A stretch of DNA of 64,000 nt from positions 21,115 through 85,114 of the forward strand of contig NZ_QQBI01000010.1 of assembly GCF_004302915.1 (NCBI RefSeq). The letters run 5' to 3'. Positions within the stretch are counted from its first letter, which is position 1. Each line of letters begins with the position of its first letter. The translations under genes and the position numbers were made by a program. This stretch comes from Komagataeibacter xylinus. GTDB taxonomy: Bacteria; Pseudomonadota; Alphaproteobacteria; Acetobacterales; Acetobacteraceae. The notes below the pieces were generated by a model. The model was given only the letters and a program-made list of their open reading frames with translations, had not been told where the DNA came from and ran no database searches. This document shows, piece after piece, positions 25,727 through 34,285 of this stretch.

Positions 25727-27162
25727 TGAGGAACAGATTGGCGCGGGCCGCCCGCATGGGAAGCATTGCGGTGGCCGTGGGGCTTGTGGCGGGGTGCTCG
25801 CCCTTCCGCACGCATGCGCCTGCCTCCCACGTAACGGTGCCGGGGCGGTTCACGCAGGAGGGCATGGCGGCCACGCAGGCCCCCACCGATCTTACGCGCT
25901 GGTGGGAGGCGTGGCATGACCCGGGGCTGACGCAGGCGGTCGAGACCGCGCTGGCCGCAAGCCCGAACATGCGCATCGCGCGCGACCGCGTGCTTGAGGC
26001 GCGGGCGATGCATACGGTGGTGCGCTCGGCACTTTACCCCACCGTGGGGGCTACCGGCAGCATGATGGGTGGCGACGTTGACTGGCGCGATGCCGATGGC
26101 CTGCCTGACTCCAACCGCAGCACGGATGGTCACCTTGCAGGCATTACCGCCTCATGGGAGCCGGACCTGTTTGGCGGCCGCCATGCCGATGCGAAGGCGG
26201 CGAAGGATGGCGTGAAGGCGGAGGAAGAATACTTCCACGGCGTGCAGATGGTCATCGCCGCTGATGCCGCCGACAGTTACCTGCGTGCACAGGGCGTGCA
26301 GCGCCAGATCGCCCTGACCGACCGGGGCATTGCTACCCTGGGGCAGTTGCGGGCGTATGGGCAGGCGCGTTTTGCATCGGGGCAGGCCACGGCGGCGGAT
26401 GTGCGGCTGATTGACCAGAAACTGTCTGAAATGAAGGCGCGCAGGCCCGTTCTTCTGGCCCGGCTCGACCTCCTGCACCGCAGGCTTGCCGTGCTGTCCG
26501 GCCAGGTGCCGGAGGGGCTGCCCACGCCTGCCGCCCCCCCGGCCTATTTCGTGCCGCCCGCCCCCGTGGGCCAGATGCCTGATACCGTGCTCGAGCGCAG
26601 GCCCGACGTGCGTGCCCGGCGCGATCAGGTGGATGCGGCGCTCAACCGGCTCAAGAGCGCCAAGACCGACCTGCTGCCCCGCTTCGGGCTAGAATTCTTT
26701 GGCGGCGACGGGCGGCTGCATTTTGATGGCATTCCCGGCCTGTCGGGCACTGGCGGCCTGATTGCGCTGACCACCTACCTGCCCATATTCACCGCCAACC
26801 GCGTGCAGGCGCGCATTCATGCCGCCAGCGCCTGGCTCGATGCGGCGGTGGCGGGTTATGACAAAAGCCTGCTGCATGCGCTGGCGGAGGTGGAGGACGG
26901 GTATGAAAACCGCCTTGGCCTCGATGCCCGCGATGTGGAACTGACCCGCGCGCAGGCGCAGGCAGGCCAGGTTGCGCATGACCTGGCCGGTCTGTATGCC
27001 GGGGGGCAGCGCACGCTTGGCGACGTGCTCCAGGCCCGCATGCAGGCACTTGATGCGCAGGCGGCGGTGCTGTCCAATCAGGACGCCCGCACGCAAGCCA
27101 CCATTCAGCTGGCCCGCGTGCTGGGCGGGGGCTGGCAGGAGGCGACGCCGGTTTCACACTAA
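25723..27162 (+). CDS. Outer-membrane efflux lipoprotein of the ABC exporter (NodT family)
   Basis: A TolC-like channel of 479 residues. Its signal peptide ends in the lipobox LVAGC. The two-fold repeated helical pattern is visible (MRIARDRVLEARAMHTVV; RARRDQVDAALNRLKSAKTD). The 4-bp overlap with the permease gene makes it the fourth member of a complete envelope-spanning exporter: adaptor, ATPase-permease, permease and outer-membrane channel. The E. coli yhiI-rbbA-yhhJ cluster has no dedicated channel, so this arrangement is more self-contained. Confidence 0.93.
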   Translation: MMRNRLARAARMGSIAVAVGLVAGCSPFRTHAPASHVTVPGRFTQEGMAATQAPTDLTRWWEAWHDPGLTQAVETALAASPNMRIARDRVLEARAMHTVVRSALYPTVGATGSMMGGDVDWRDADGLPDSNRSTDGHLAGITASWEPDLFGGRHADAKAAKDGVKAEEEYFHGVQMVIAADAADSYLRAQGVQRQIALTDRGIATLGQLRAYGQARFASGQATAADVRLIDQKLSEMKARRPVLLARLDLLHRRLAVLSGQVPEGLPTPAAPPAYFVPPAPVGQMPDTVLERRPDVRARRDQVDAALNRLKSAKTDLLPRFGLEFFGGDGRLHFDGIPGLSGTGGLIALTTYLPIFTANRVQARIHAASAWLDAAVAGYDKSLLHALAEVEDGYENRLGLDARDVELTRAQAQAGQVAHDLAGLYAGGQRTLGDVLQARMQALDAQAAVLSNQDARTQATIQLARVLGGGWQEATPVSH

Positions 27163-27170
27163 GGGCAGAT

Positions 27171-27268
27171 CCAGTTTGAATGGACACATTCGAACTGGTG
27201 AAGAGGCTCGATAAACAATGAGTTAGAGCAATTCACTGAGTCAGGGTTCAGTGGAATTGCTCTGGTTT
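27171..27268 (+). repeat. Double-hairpin element / terminator after exporter operon
   Basis: Hairpin 1 is CCAGTTTGAAT / ATTCGAACTGG (27171-27198). Hairpin 2 is AGAGCAATTCACTGA / TCAGTGGAATTGCTCT (27225-27263), followed by GGTTTT. The second can end transcription of the exporter operon. The sequence style differs from the surroundings and may be an IS or MITE relic. Confidence 0.6.
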
Positions 27269-27299
27269 TAGGTAGCGGGCGGGGAAGGAGAGGCATCGG

Positions 27300-28649
27300 A
27301 TGTCGGTCGGAATGGCCCTGCTGCTGGCTGTTGTGGCCATATGTGTTGTCGTTTTCCTCATTGAGCGGTGCAAGCTCAATCCGTTCCTCGCACTGTTCCT
27401 TGCCTCCATGCTGCTCGGCTTTGCCGCCGGCATGCCCGCAGGCCATGTGGTGAGCACGTTCGAGAAGGGGGCGGGGCAGGTGCTGGGCCAGATCGCCTCG
27501 GTCATTGCGCTGGGCACCATGCTGGGCAAGATGCTGGAGGTCTCGGGCGGGGCGGATCGCATTGCCATGACCGTGGTGGCGCTGGCCGGGCCAAGGCGGC
27601 TGGACTGGGCCATGATGGTGATCGGGCTGCTGGTCGGGCTGTCGGTGTTCTTTACGGTGGGCTTCGTGGTGCTGGTGCCGCTGGCCTTTTCCATCGCCCG
27701 GCAGACAAAAATGCCCATCCTGCACGTGGCCCTGCCGGTTACGGCCGCCCTTTCGGTGGTGCAGGGCTACATGCCGCCCCACCCCGGCACCATGTTCGCG
27801 CTGGCCGCCTACCATGCCGATATCGGCCGCCTGATCTGGATGGGTGCCGTGGTCAGCCTGCCTGCCGCCATCATTGCAGGCCCGCTCTATACCCGCTTCA
27901 TCGTGCCACGCCTGCCGGCTGATGCCGGTGCCGCCGCCGCAAGCGCGCATGGTGGCAATACGCCGCGCGATCCTGCCAGCCTGCCGGGTTTTGGCATTAC
28001 CCTGTTCACCATTCTCGCCCCCATGGTGCTGATGCTGGCGGGGTCTGCCACGCGCTTCATGGGGCCGCAGGCGGGTGCATGGGTGCAGGTGCTGCGTTTT
28101 GCGGGCGACCCGAATGTGGGGCTGGCGCTGGCCGCACTCCTGTCGTTCTGGACGCTGGGGCTGCGGCGCGGCATGACGCGCGAGAAGGTGCTGGCGTGCT
28201 CCAATGAATGCCTTGGCCCGCTGGCGGGGCTGCTGCTCATGATCGGGGCCGGTGGCGGCTTTGGCGCGGAACTGATGGATAGCGGCATATCCGATGCCAT
28301 TGCCCGTGCTGCGGTCGACATGCACGTGCCGCTGCTGGTGCTGGCCTGGGGGCTGGCTGCGGGCATGCGGGTGGCCGTGGGCTCGGCCACGGTGGCCATG
28401 AGCACCACGGCAGGCATCGTGGCGCCCATCATGGCCCATGGCAGCACGGTATCGCCCGAGCTTGTGGTGCTGGCCACCGGGGCAGGGGCGGTGATGTTTG
28501 GCCCCATGAACGATTCCGGCTTCTGGCAGGTGCGCGATGCGCTGGGGCTGACCGTGCCGCAGACCCTGCGCACATGGTCCGTGCTGGAAACGCTGATTGG
28601 CGTGGTGGGGCTTGTGATGTGCGTGCTGCTGCAGGCGTGCGGGCTTTAG
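27300..28649 (+). CDS. GntP-family gluconate:H+ symporter
   Basis: An inner-membrane carboxylate permease of 449 residues with 12 or more hydrophobic segments. Family features: FLASMLLGFAAGMPAGHVV, GTMLGKMLEVSGGADRIA, GYMPPHPGTMFALAAYHADI, GSATVAMSTTAGI and GPMNDSGFW. A strong AAGGAGAGG site precedes ATG 27300. Acetic acid bacteria oxidise glucose to gluconate in the periplasm, so gluconate uptake is a reasonable role; related permeases take other sugar acids. It is monocistronic, upstream of tRNA-Thr(CGT). Confidence 0.92.
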   Translation: MSVGMALLLAVVAICVVVFLIERCKLNPFLALFLASMLLGFAAGMPAGHVVSTFEKGAGQVLGQIASVIALGTMLGKMLEVSGGADRIAMTVVALAGPRRLDWAMMVIGLLVGLSVFFTVGFVVLVPLAFSIARQTKMPILHVALPVTAALSVVQGYMPPHPGTMFALAAYHADIGRLIWMGAVVSLPAAIIAGPLYTRFIVPRLPADAGAAAASAHGGNTPRDPASLPGFGITLFTILAPMVLMLAGSATRFMGPQAGAWVQVLRFAGDPNVGLALAALLSFWTLGLRRGMTREKVLACSNECLGPLAGLLLMIGAGGGFGAELMDSGISDAIARAAVDMHVPLLVLAWGLAAGMRVAVGSATVAMSTTAGIVAPIMAHGSTVSPELVVLATGAGAVMFGPMNDSGFWQVRDALGLTVPQTLRTWSVLETLIGVVGLVMCVLLQACGL

Positions 28650-28837
28650 AAAACGGGCGTGTCCGGTGGCCGCCTGTTGCCAGCCGCCCTGTCAGGCCGC
28701 CTGCATCGGGTCGCAGACAGTGAAGGGAGGGGCAGGAAGTGCCCGAAGTGTTACCCTGTTGTTATCCCGCAAAGGGCATATATGCCTTTTGCTGATTGGG
28801 GTAACATCAAGAAAATCAATGATTTCAAGGGGGAAGG

Positions 28838-28912
28838 TGGTGCCGACACTCGGAATTGAACCGAGGGCCTACTGATTACGAATCAGTTGCTCTACCCCTG
28901 AGCTATGTCGGC
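28838..28912 (-). tRNA. tRNA-Thr (anticodon CGT)
   Basis: Minus strand: acceptor GCCGACA, TA, D-stem GCTC; anticodon stem ACTGA/TCAGT with loop TTCGTAA gives CGT; T-arm GGTTCAATTCC; 3' TGTCGGC with discriminator A and encoded CCA. It reads ACG. This is the second Thr tRNA in the window. Confidence 0.96.
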
Positions 28913-29006
28913 AGACCTGTGGCGTCTGATAAACGATGGGCTGGCATGATGCAATATATCAAATGCGGCATTCCCCATTTTAATTTGGTCTATATGGTGG
29001 GGGCAG

Positions 29007-30485
29007 ATGAGCATGTCATTTTCCTCCCGGCAGATGCGCTGTGATGATGCGGGTCTCGGGCCCGTGCCCCATATCCGCATTGTTGGCGGCCTGTCGGAAT
29101 GTCCCGGCTGCGGGCTGTACCAGCGCCTGCCCGAACTCGCGCCCGGCCAGCAGGCCCTGTGCACGCGCTGCGGGCAGAAGCTCGCGCGCAGGCGGCGCAC
29201 GGCGCCCCTGGCAACGCCGCTGGCCTTTTGCATCAGCTCGGCGGCGTTCTACCTCGCGGCCCTCGCCTCATCGCTCATGACGCTGGACGTGTATGGCAGG
29301 CAGCGCACCGTGGACCTGCTGACCGGGCCGATGGAACTCATGCATGAAGGCTGGGGGGAAGCCGGGATTCTGGTGGGCGCGGTAACCGTGCTGGCCCCGG
29401 CGGTGGCGATCGGGTTCATGTTCGCCATCCTGTATGCCGCCTCCCGCCCGCTCCTGCCCGACTGGGGGCCGCGCATTCTGGTGTGGTATGACAAGCTGCG
29501 GCCGTGGTCGATGGTCGAGGTCTATATCCTCGGCATCTTCGTGGCCTATACCAAGCTGACCGACATGGCGCATGTGGATGTGGGGCCTGCGGTGTACCTG
29601 ATCGGCGCGCTGATGCTGACCATGGCGGCCACCGATTCGACGCTCGATACCGAAATGATCTGGCAGCACCGCCGCATTGACTCGCTGACCCGCGCCGAAG
29701 GCGGCGGCAGGGTGGCAGTTGATTACGTGCATGTGGATGACATCGGCATGCCGCCGGTCGATCATCTGGTGGCGTGCAGCTCATGCGGGCTGGTGGGGGA
29801 ACTGGCGCACCCCGTCTCGAACCTGCGCTGCGTGGGGGTGTGCCCGCGCTGCGAGCACAAGGTCTGGCGCCGCCTGCCACAGACCCTCACCCGCACCACC
29901 GCCTTCCTCATTGCGGCGGTCGTGTTCTATATCCCGGCCAATCTCTACCCGGTCATGACGTTTACGCGCATGGGCGGTGGCGGCGGGCACACCATCATCG
30001 AGGGCGCGCTCGAACTGTGGGCCGATGGCATGATCCCGCTGGCGCTGCTGGTGTTCTTTGCCTCCATCACCGTGCCCATGCTCAAGATCGCGAGCCTGTG
30101 CTGGATGATCATCCAGACATGGCGCGGCGCGCGGGGGCACCTCGTGGCGCGTACGCGGCTGTTCCGGCTGGTTGACATGGTGGGCCGGTGGTCGATGATC
30201 GACGTGTTCATGATCTCGATCCTGGTGGCGGTGGTGCGGTTCAATTTCATGGCCAGCGTCACGGCCAATGCCGGCATGGTGGCGTTTGCCGCCGTCGTGA
30301 TCCTGACACTGCTGGCCGCCTGGAGCTTCGACCCGCGCATCATGTGGGATGCGGCGGGGCGTAACGGCCCGGTCACCGATGGCCTGCCACCCGGCGTGGT
30401 GGCGGCGGTTGACCACGATGGTCAGGCCTCTTCCCTTTCGCCGGCGGAAACACGCCCGGCCAGCATGGAGCCAGATCTGGCGTGA
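29007..30485 (+). CDS. pqiA: Paraquat-inducible protein A (PqiA)
   Basis: The inner-membrane component of the PqiABC intermembrane lipid-transport system. It is 492 residues with two homologous halves. Each starts with a zinc-ribbon-like pair of CxxC motifs (CPGC...CTRC; CSSC...CPRC) and continues with four helices. The repeated signatures are LLTGPMELMHEGW and IIEGALELWADGM. The stop overlaps the GTG start of pqiB. In E. coli the operon is induced by superoxide generators and helps keep the outer-membrane barrier. Confidence 0.95.
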   Translation: MSMSFSSRQMRCDDAGLGPVPHIRIVGGLSECPGCGLYQRLPELAPGQQALCTRCGQKLARRRRTAPLATPLAFCISSAAFYLAALASSLMTLDVYGRQRTVDLLTGPMELMHEGWGEAGILVGAVTVLAPAVAIGFMFAILYAASRPLLPDWGPRILVWYDKLRPWSMVEVYILGIFVAYTKLTDMAHVDVGPAVYLIGALMLTMAATDSTLDTEMIWQHRRIDSLTRAEGGGRVAVDYVHVDDIGMPPVDHLVACSSCGLVGELAHPVSNLRCVGVCPRCEHKVWRRLPQTLTRTTAFLIAAVVFYIPANLYPVMTFTRMGGGGGHTIIEGALELWADGMIPLALLVFFASITVPMLKIASLCWMIIQTWRGARGHLVARTRLFRLVDMVGRWSMIDVFMISILVAVVRFNFMASVTANAGMVAFAAVVILTLLAAWSFDPRIMWDAAGRNGPVTDGLPPGVVAAVDHDGQASSLSPAETRPASMEPDLA

Positions 30486-32146
30486 ATGACGATTTTCCTC
30501 CCGGCAGTTTCAACACCGGCGTGCCGCAGGCCCAGACGCGGCGGTACCGTTTCTCGGTCGTGTGGCTGGTGCCGATCGTGGCCATCATCATCGCGGGCTA
30601 TCTGGGCTGGCGCGGGCTGACCGGGCGCGGGCCGCTGATTGTCATCAGCTTCGACACCGCCGATGGCCTGACCAGCGGCCAGACCGAGGTCAAGAACAAG
30701 GCGGTCTCGCTCGGCACGGTCGATTCCATCCGGCTGAGCGATGACCTGCACCATGTCGAGGTGCGGGTGCGCATGACGGCGGCGGCAGGCCGCATGCTGA
30801 CCGACCACGCCCGCTTCTGGGTCGTGCGGCCGCGCATCAACGGCGCGAGCATTACGGGGCTGGAAACGGTCATGTCCGGCGCCTACATCGCCATGGATGC
30901 AGGCGAGGCCGGGGGGCATTACGCCACGCATTTTACCGGCCTCGAATCACCGCCGGGCGTGCGCTCCGACCAGCCGGGCCATACCTATACGCTCATCACG
31001 CAGTCGCTCGGCTCGCTCGGGCAGGGCGCGCCCATCTTCTTCCGTGACGTGGTGGTGGGCGAGGTGCTCGGCTACACCATGCCGCCCGAAGGGCGCGGGC
31101 CGATCAAGGTGCAGATTTTCGTGCAGGCCCCCTATGACAGCTACCTGCGCACCACCACGCGCTTCTGGAATGTATCGGGCGTGCAGGTTGGCCTTGGGGC
31201 GGGCGGGCTCAAGGTCAAGCTCCAGTCGCTCCAGGCGCTGCTCTCGGGTGGGGTGGCGTTTGATCCGCCCGATGAACGCAACGAGAAGAACACCCTGCCC
31301 CCCACGGCCGGGCCGGAAACCGCCTTCCAGCTTTATGACAGTGCGGAAGACGCCAATAGTGCCGGCTACCGCGAGCGCATTCCGCTGGTCACGTACCTGA
31401 CCAGTTCGGTCACGGGGCTGACCAAGGGCGGGCGCCTGACCATGTTCGGCATCCAGGTCGGCATGATTGACGACGTGAAACTCCAGGTCGACCCTGCGAC
31501 AGGCAGGGCGCATGTGCGCGTGGCCATGGAACTCCAGCCCGAGCGCGTGCTCGATAACCGGCAGGTACCACCCGATGCGCTGGCCGGGCTGTTGCGCGCG
31601 CAGGTGGCATCCGGCCTGCGGGCGTCGGTGCAGAGCACCAGCATGCTGACCGGCGAATCCGAAATCGGGCTGACCTTCGTGAAGAATGCAACACCCGCGC
31701 AGGTCGAGATGGAAGGTGATGCCATGGTGCTGCCCGGCCAGGCGGGCGGCATGTCGGGCATCATGGATTCGCTCTCGGTGGTGAGCGACAAGATTGCCGC
31801 GATGCCGCTGACCCAGATGGGCGAGAACCTGAACAGCCTGCTGGCCCATGCCGATGCCCGCATCAACAGCCCCGACACCAAGCAGGCGCTGACCGCGCTG
31901 CGCAGTTCGTTGCAGAACCTGCAGGTCATATCGCATGATGCCCGCACCGAAATGCCGCAACTGCTGACCGGCATGGACAAGACGCTCAAGAGCGCCAACT
32001 CGGTGCTGTCGAGCTATGGCGGCGATACCGACTTCCAGCGCAACCTGCAGCAGATGATGCTGCAGCTTAACGATGCCGCGCGCTCGCTGCGCTTCCTGTC
32101 CGACTTCCTGACCCACCACCCCTCGGCACTGATTACGGGACGATAA
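30482..32146 (+). CDS. pqiB: MCE-domain intermembrane transport protein PqiB
   Basis: The periplasm-spanning part of PqiABC, 554 residues. A single N-terminal membrane helix (FSVVWLVPIVAIIIAGYLGW) is followed by three MCE domains, recognisable from phrases such as IVISFDTADGLTSGQTEVKN, GAPIFFRDVVVGEVLGYTMP and LTMFGIQVGMIDDVKLQVD. A C-terminal helical needle region follows (about 430-530). MCE rings form a tube that carries lipids between membranes. The GTG start at 30482 overlaps the pqiA stop; a Met is two codons on. Confidence 0.95.
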   Translation: MNDDFPPGSFNTGVPQAQTRRYRFSVVWLVPIVAIIIAGYLGWRGLTGRGPLIVISFDTADGLTSGQTEVKNKAVSLGTVDSIRLSDDLHHVEVRVRMTAAAGRMLTDHARFWVVRPRINGASITGLETVMSGAYIAMDAGEAGGHYATHFTGLESPPGVRSDQPGHTYTLITQSLGSLGQGAPIFFRDVVVGEVLGYTMPPEGRGPIKVQIFVQAPYDSYLRTTTRFWNVSGVQVGLGAGGLKVKLQSLQALLSGGVAFDPPDERNEKNTLPPTAGPETAFQLYDSAEDANSAGYRERIPLVTYLTSSVTGLTKGGRLTMFGIQVGMIDDVKLQVDPATGRAHVRVAMELQPERVLDNRQVPPDALAGLLRAQVASGLRASVQSTSMLTGESEIGLTFVKNATPAQVEMEGDAMVLPGQAGGMSGIMDSLSVVSDKIAAMPLTQMGENLNSLLAHADARINSPDTKQALTALRSSLQNLQVISHDARTEMPQLLTGMDKTLKSANSVLSSYGGDTDFQRNLQQMMLQLNDAARSLRFLSDFLTHHPSALITGR

Positions 32147-32150
32147 GAGC

Positions 32151-32801
32151 ATGCAACGCCCCTTCTGGCATTTCATACAGTCCACGCGGCCCGTGGCCGC
32201 AGGCATGGCGGTTGTATCGCTGCTGGCACTTGGCGGCTGCGGGTCAGCCGACCCCACGCTGTACTCGCTGGCCCCCGTGCCTGCGGCGCAGGCGGGCAGT
32301 GCCAGCGCAGGCGTGCCTGCGGTGATCGAGGTGCGCACGCCCGGTGTTACGCCCTCGCTTGACCGGCAGAACATTGTGGGCGTGCAGGATGACTACAGTG
32401 TGACGCCAAGCAGTGGCGCGGCCTGGAGCGAGCCGCTTGCCCCCATGCTCGGCCATGTGCTGGCTACTGATCTGCAGCAGCGCCTGCCCGGCGTGAGCGT
32501 CTTTGCCCAGAACGATGCCACGAGCGCGCCCGCGCAGGGGTTTGTCGAGGTCGAGATTACCCGTTTCGCGCGTGATGCCACGGGCATCGTGCATCTGGCG
32601 GGCAGCCTGTCGGTGCACCGGGCGGGTGACCCCGAGCATGCCCTGTCGGTGCCACTGGCGCTGACGGCCACGCCCGCAGGCAGCGGCATGCGGGCCATGG
32701 TGGCCTCGCTCAGCCAGTTGACCGGACAGGTGGCGGATATGGCGAGCGCGCGGCTGCAGGCCCTGCCGCCCGCGCCGCAGCCTGCCCTGCATAAACAATA
32801 A
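32151..32801 (+). CDS. pqiC: Outer-membrane lipoprotein PqiC
   Basis: The third Pqi component, a DUF330/ABC-transport-auxiliary lipoprotein of 216 residues. The signal peptide ends in LALGGC. The mature start SADPTLYSLAPVP is typical. It probably docks the PqiB tube at the outer membrane. It starts 4 bp after pqiB. The stop TAA merges directly with the end arm of a full-length hairpin element, which must end the operon transcript. Confidence 0.93.
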   Translation: MQRPFWHFIQSTRPVAAGMAVVSLLALGGCGSADPTLYSLAPVPAAQAGSASAGVPAVIEVRTPGVTPSLDRQNIVGVQDDYSVTPSSGAAWSEPLAPMLGHVLATDLQQRLPGVSVFAQNDATSAPAQGFVEVEITRFARDATGIVHLAGSLSVHRAGDPEHALSVPLALTATPAGSGMRAMVASLSQLTGQVADMASARLQALPPAPQPALHKQ

Positions 32802-32878
32802 AAGTTTTTAGGCGCCGCCTTTTTTCAAAAGGCGGCGTTCTTTCTAAGCTTTTTGAAAAAAGCTTCACCAAGAACTTC
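32800..32878 (-). repeat. Dispersed hairpin element, full-length copy (reverse orientation)
   Basis: It begins AAAAGTTTTTAGG, contains GCGCCGCCTTTTTT/AAAAGGCGGCG, then AAGCTTTTTGAAAAAAGCTT, and ends TTCACCAAGAACTTCT. Both inner hairpins are intact and the outer arms are nearly complementary, giving a potential three-way junction. It lies between convergent pqiC and nusG. Confidence 0.82.
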
Positions 32879-32905
32879 TGAAGGCCTGCAAAATATTCCG
32901 GGCAT

Positions 32906-32931
32906 AAAAAAAGCGCCCGAAGGCGCTTTTC
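32906..32931 (-). terminator. Rho-independent terminator of secE-nusG
   Basis: The tetraloop hairpin AAGCGCC-TTCG-GGCGCTT, read on the minus strand, is followed by a run of seven T, 22 bp past the nusG stop. Confidence 0.9.
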
Positions 32932-32952
32932 AGTTCAGCGGGGAGAGAAGGC

Positions 32953-33483
32953 TCAGACCTTCTCCACCTGGCTGTATTCCAGATCGACCGGGGTGGAGCG
33001 GCCGAAGATGGAAACGCTGACCTTCAGGCGGCCGCGTTCTTCGTCCACTTCCTCGATCGTGCCGTTGAACGAGGTGAAGGGGCCATCGGCCACGCGGATC
33101 TGCTCGCCAATCTCGAAGGTAACGGAGGGGCGGACCCGCTCGACACCTTCCTGCGCCTGCTTCATGGCCCGTTCGGCTTCAGCCTTGGGGATGGGCGTGG
33201 GGCGGGTCTTGCTGCCAAGGAAACCGGTGACCTTGGGCGTGTCCTTGACCAGGTGCCATGCCTCATCGGTCAGTTCCATGTTGACCAGCACGTAACCGGG
33301 GAAGAACTTGCGCTCGGCATTGACCTTCTGGCCACGACGCACTTCCGTCACTTCTTCCGAAGGGACGAGGATCTCACCGAAATGGTCGGCCAGCCCCTTC
33401 TGGGCGGCCTGTTCCGTGATGTGCTGGGCAATCTTCTTCTCGAAGCCCGAATAGACGTGGATCACATACCACCGCTTGGCCAT
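32953..33483 (-). CDS. nusG: Transcription antitermination factor NusG
   Basis: It links RNA polymerase to Rho or ribosomes and is essential in many bacteria. It is 176 residues: NGN domain from [19 protein letters not shown] through the [20 protein letters not shown] signature to about residue 110, and a C-terminal KOW domain ([32 protein letters not shown]). ATG 33483 is 8 bp after the secE stop. The order tRNA-Trp, secE, nusG is the conserved proteobacterial arrangement. Confidence 0.98.
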   Translation of the reverse strand: MAKRWYVIHVYSGFEKKIAQHITEQAAQKGLADHFGEILVPSEEVTEVRRGQKVNAERKFFPGYVLVNMELTDEAWHLVKDTPKVTGFLGSKTRPTPIPKAEAERAMKQAQEGVERVRPSVTFEIGEQIRVADGPFTSFNGTIEEVDEERGRLKVSVSIFGRSTPVDLEYSQVEKV

Positions 33484-33491
33484 GGCTGAAC

Positions 33492-33686
33492 TCAGCCTCC
33501 CAGTCCGAAGAGTTTCCGTACGGCAAGGCCGATCACCTCGTCGACGAGGAAAAAGAAAACCGATGCAAGACCGGCCATGGCCAGCACCGCACCCGTTGTC
33601 ATCAGGGTGGCGCGTCGTGTGGGCCACGTGACTTTCCTGGCCTCGGCCCGAACGTCTTCAACAAATTTCGCGGGACTGACCGACAC
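33492..33686 (-). CDS. secE: Preprotein translocase subunit SecE
   Basis: The small clamp subunit of SecYEG, 64 residues. The family motif [15 protein letters not shown] precedes a single membrane helix ([25 protein letters not shown]), the short form typical of alphaproteobacteria. I chose GTG 33686 because an AGGAAGGG ribosome site lies about eight bases upstream, and the frame further upstream runs into the tRNA region. Confidence 0.96.
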   Translation of the reverse strand: MSVSPAKFVEDVRAEARKVTWPTRRATLMTTGAVLAMAGLASVFFFLVDEVIGLAVRKLFGLGG

Positions 33687-33821
33687 GAAATACCCTTCCT
33701 GCAACGCCACGGCGCACCAACCGGATGAACCAGCCGGTGCGGGGCCAAAGAACCGGTGCGGACCATTGTGGCCCGACCCATCGGGTGCCAGGCCGGAAGG
33801 GGAATGCCCGACCGGAAAGAA

Positions 33822-33898
33822 TGGCAGGGGTGGAGGGTCTCGAACCCGCAACCTCCGGTTTTGGAGACCGGCGCTCTAGCCAATTGAGCTACACCCCT
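33822..33898 (-). tRNA. tRNA-Trp (anticodon CCA)
   Basis: Minus strand: acceptor AGGGGTG, TA, D-stem GCTC; anticodon stem CCGGT/ACCGG with loop CTCCAAA gives CCA; T-arm GGTTCGAGACC; 3' CACCCCT, discriminator G and encoded CCA. It lies upstream of secE-nusG, as in most proteobacteria. Confidence 0.97.
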
Positions 33899-34123
33899 GC
33901 AAAGCCGCCTGCGAAGGCCCGAAACGCATGGCGTGGCATCTGCCGCGCCGTTTCGGGTCGTCCATGCGAACCCGGCACAGGAAGCGGAAAAAAGTATGAA
34001 CCGAGCCGAAAGTCAAGAGGGTGCGCCCATAAAAATACAAGTTTGGTGCGTTTGGCCCTTCGCCCCGGTTTATGGGCTTGCGCGACAAAGGGCGGAAACG
34101 GTATGGATGGGCCAACCTTATGG

Positions 34124-34197
34124 GCGGGCGTAGCATAGTGGTAATGCAGTAGCCTTCCAAGCTTCTGAGGAGGGTTCGATTCCCTTCGCCCGCTCCA
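34124..34197 (+). tRNA. tRNA-Gly (anticodon TCC)
   Basis: Acceptor GCGGGCG, TA, D-stem GCAT; anticodon loop CTTCCAA gives TCC; T-arm GGGTTCGATTCCC; 3' CGCCCGC, discriminator T and encoded CCA. It reads GGA/GGG. Confidence 0.96.
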
Positions 34198-34285
34198 TGG
34201 TCCCCATACAATAAAATCCGTTTCGGCCCTGACCGGATTCGGGCGCGCGCCGCCCGGACGGCATGGTGGGGCAGGGGTGATCTCA

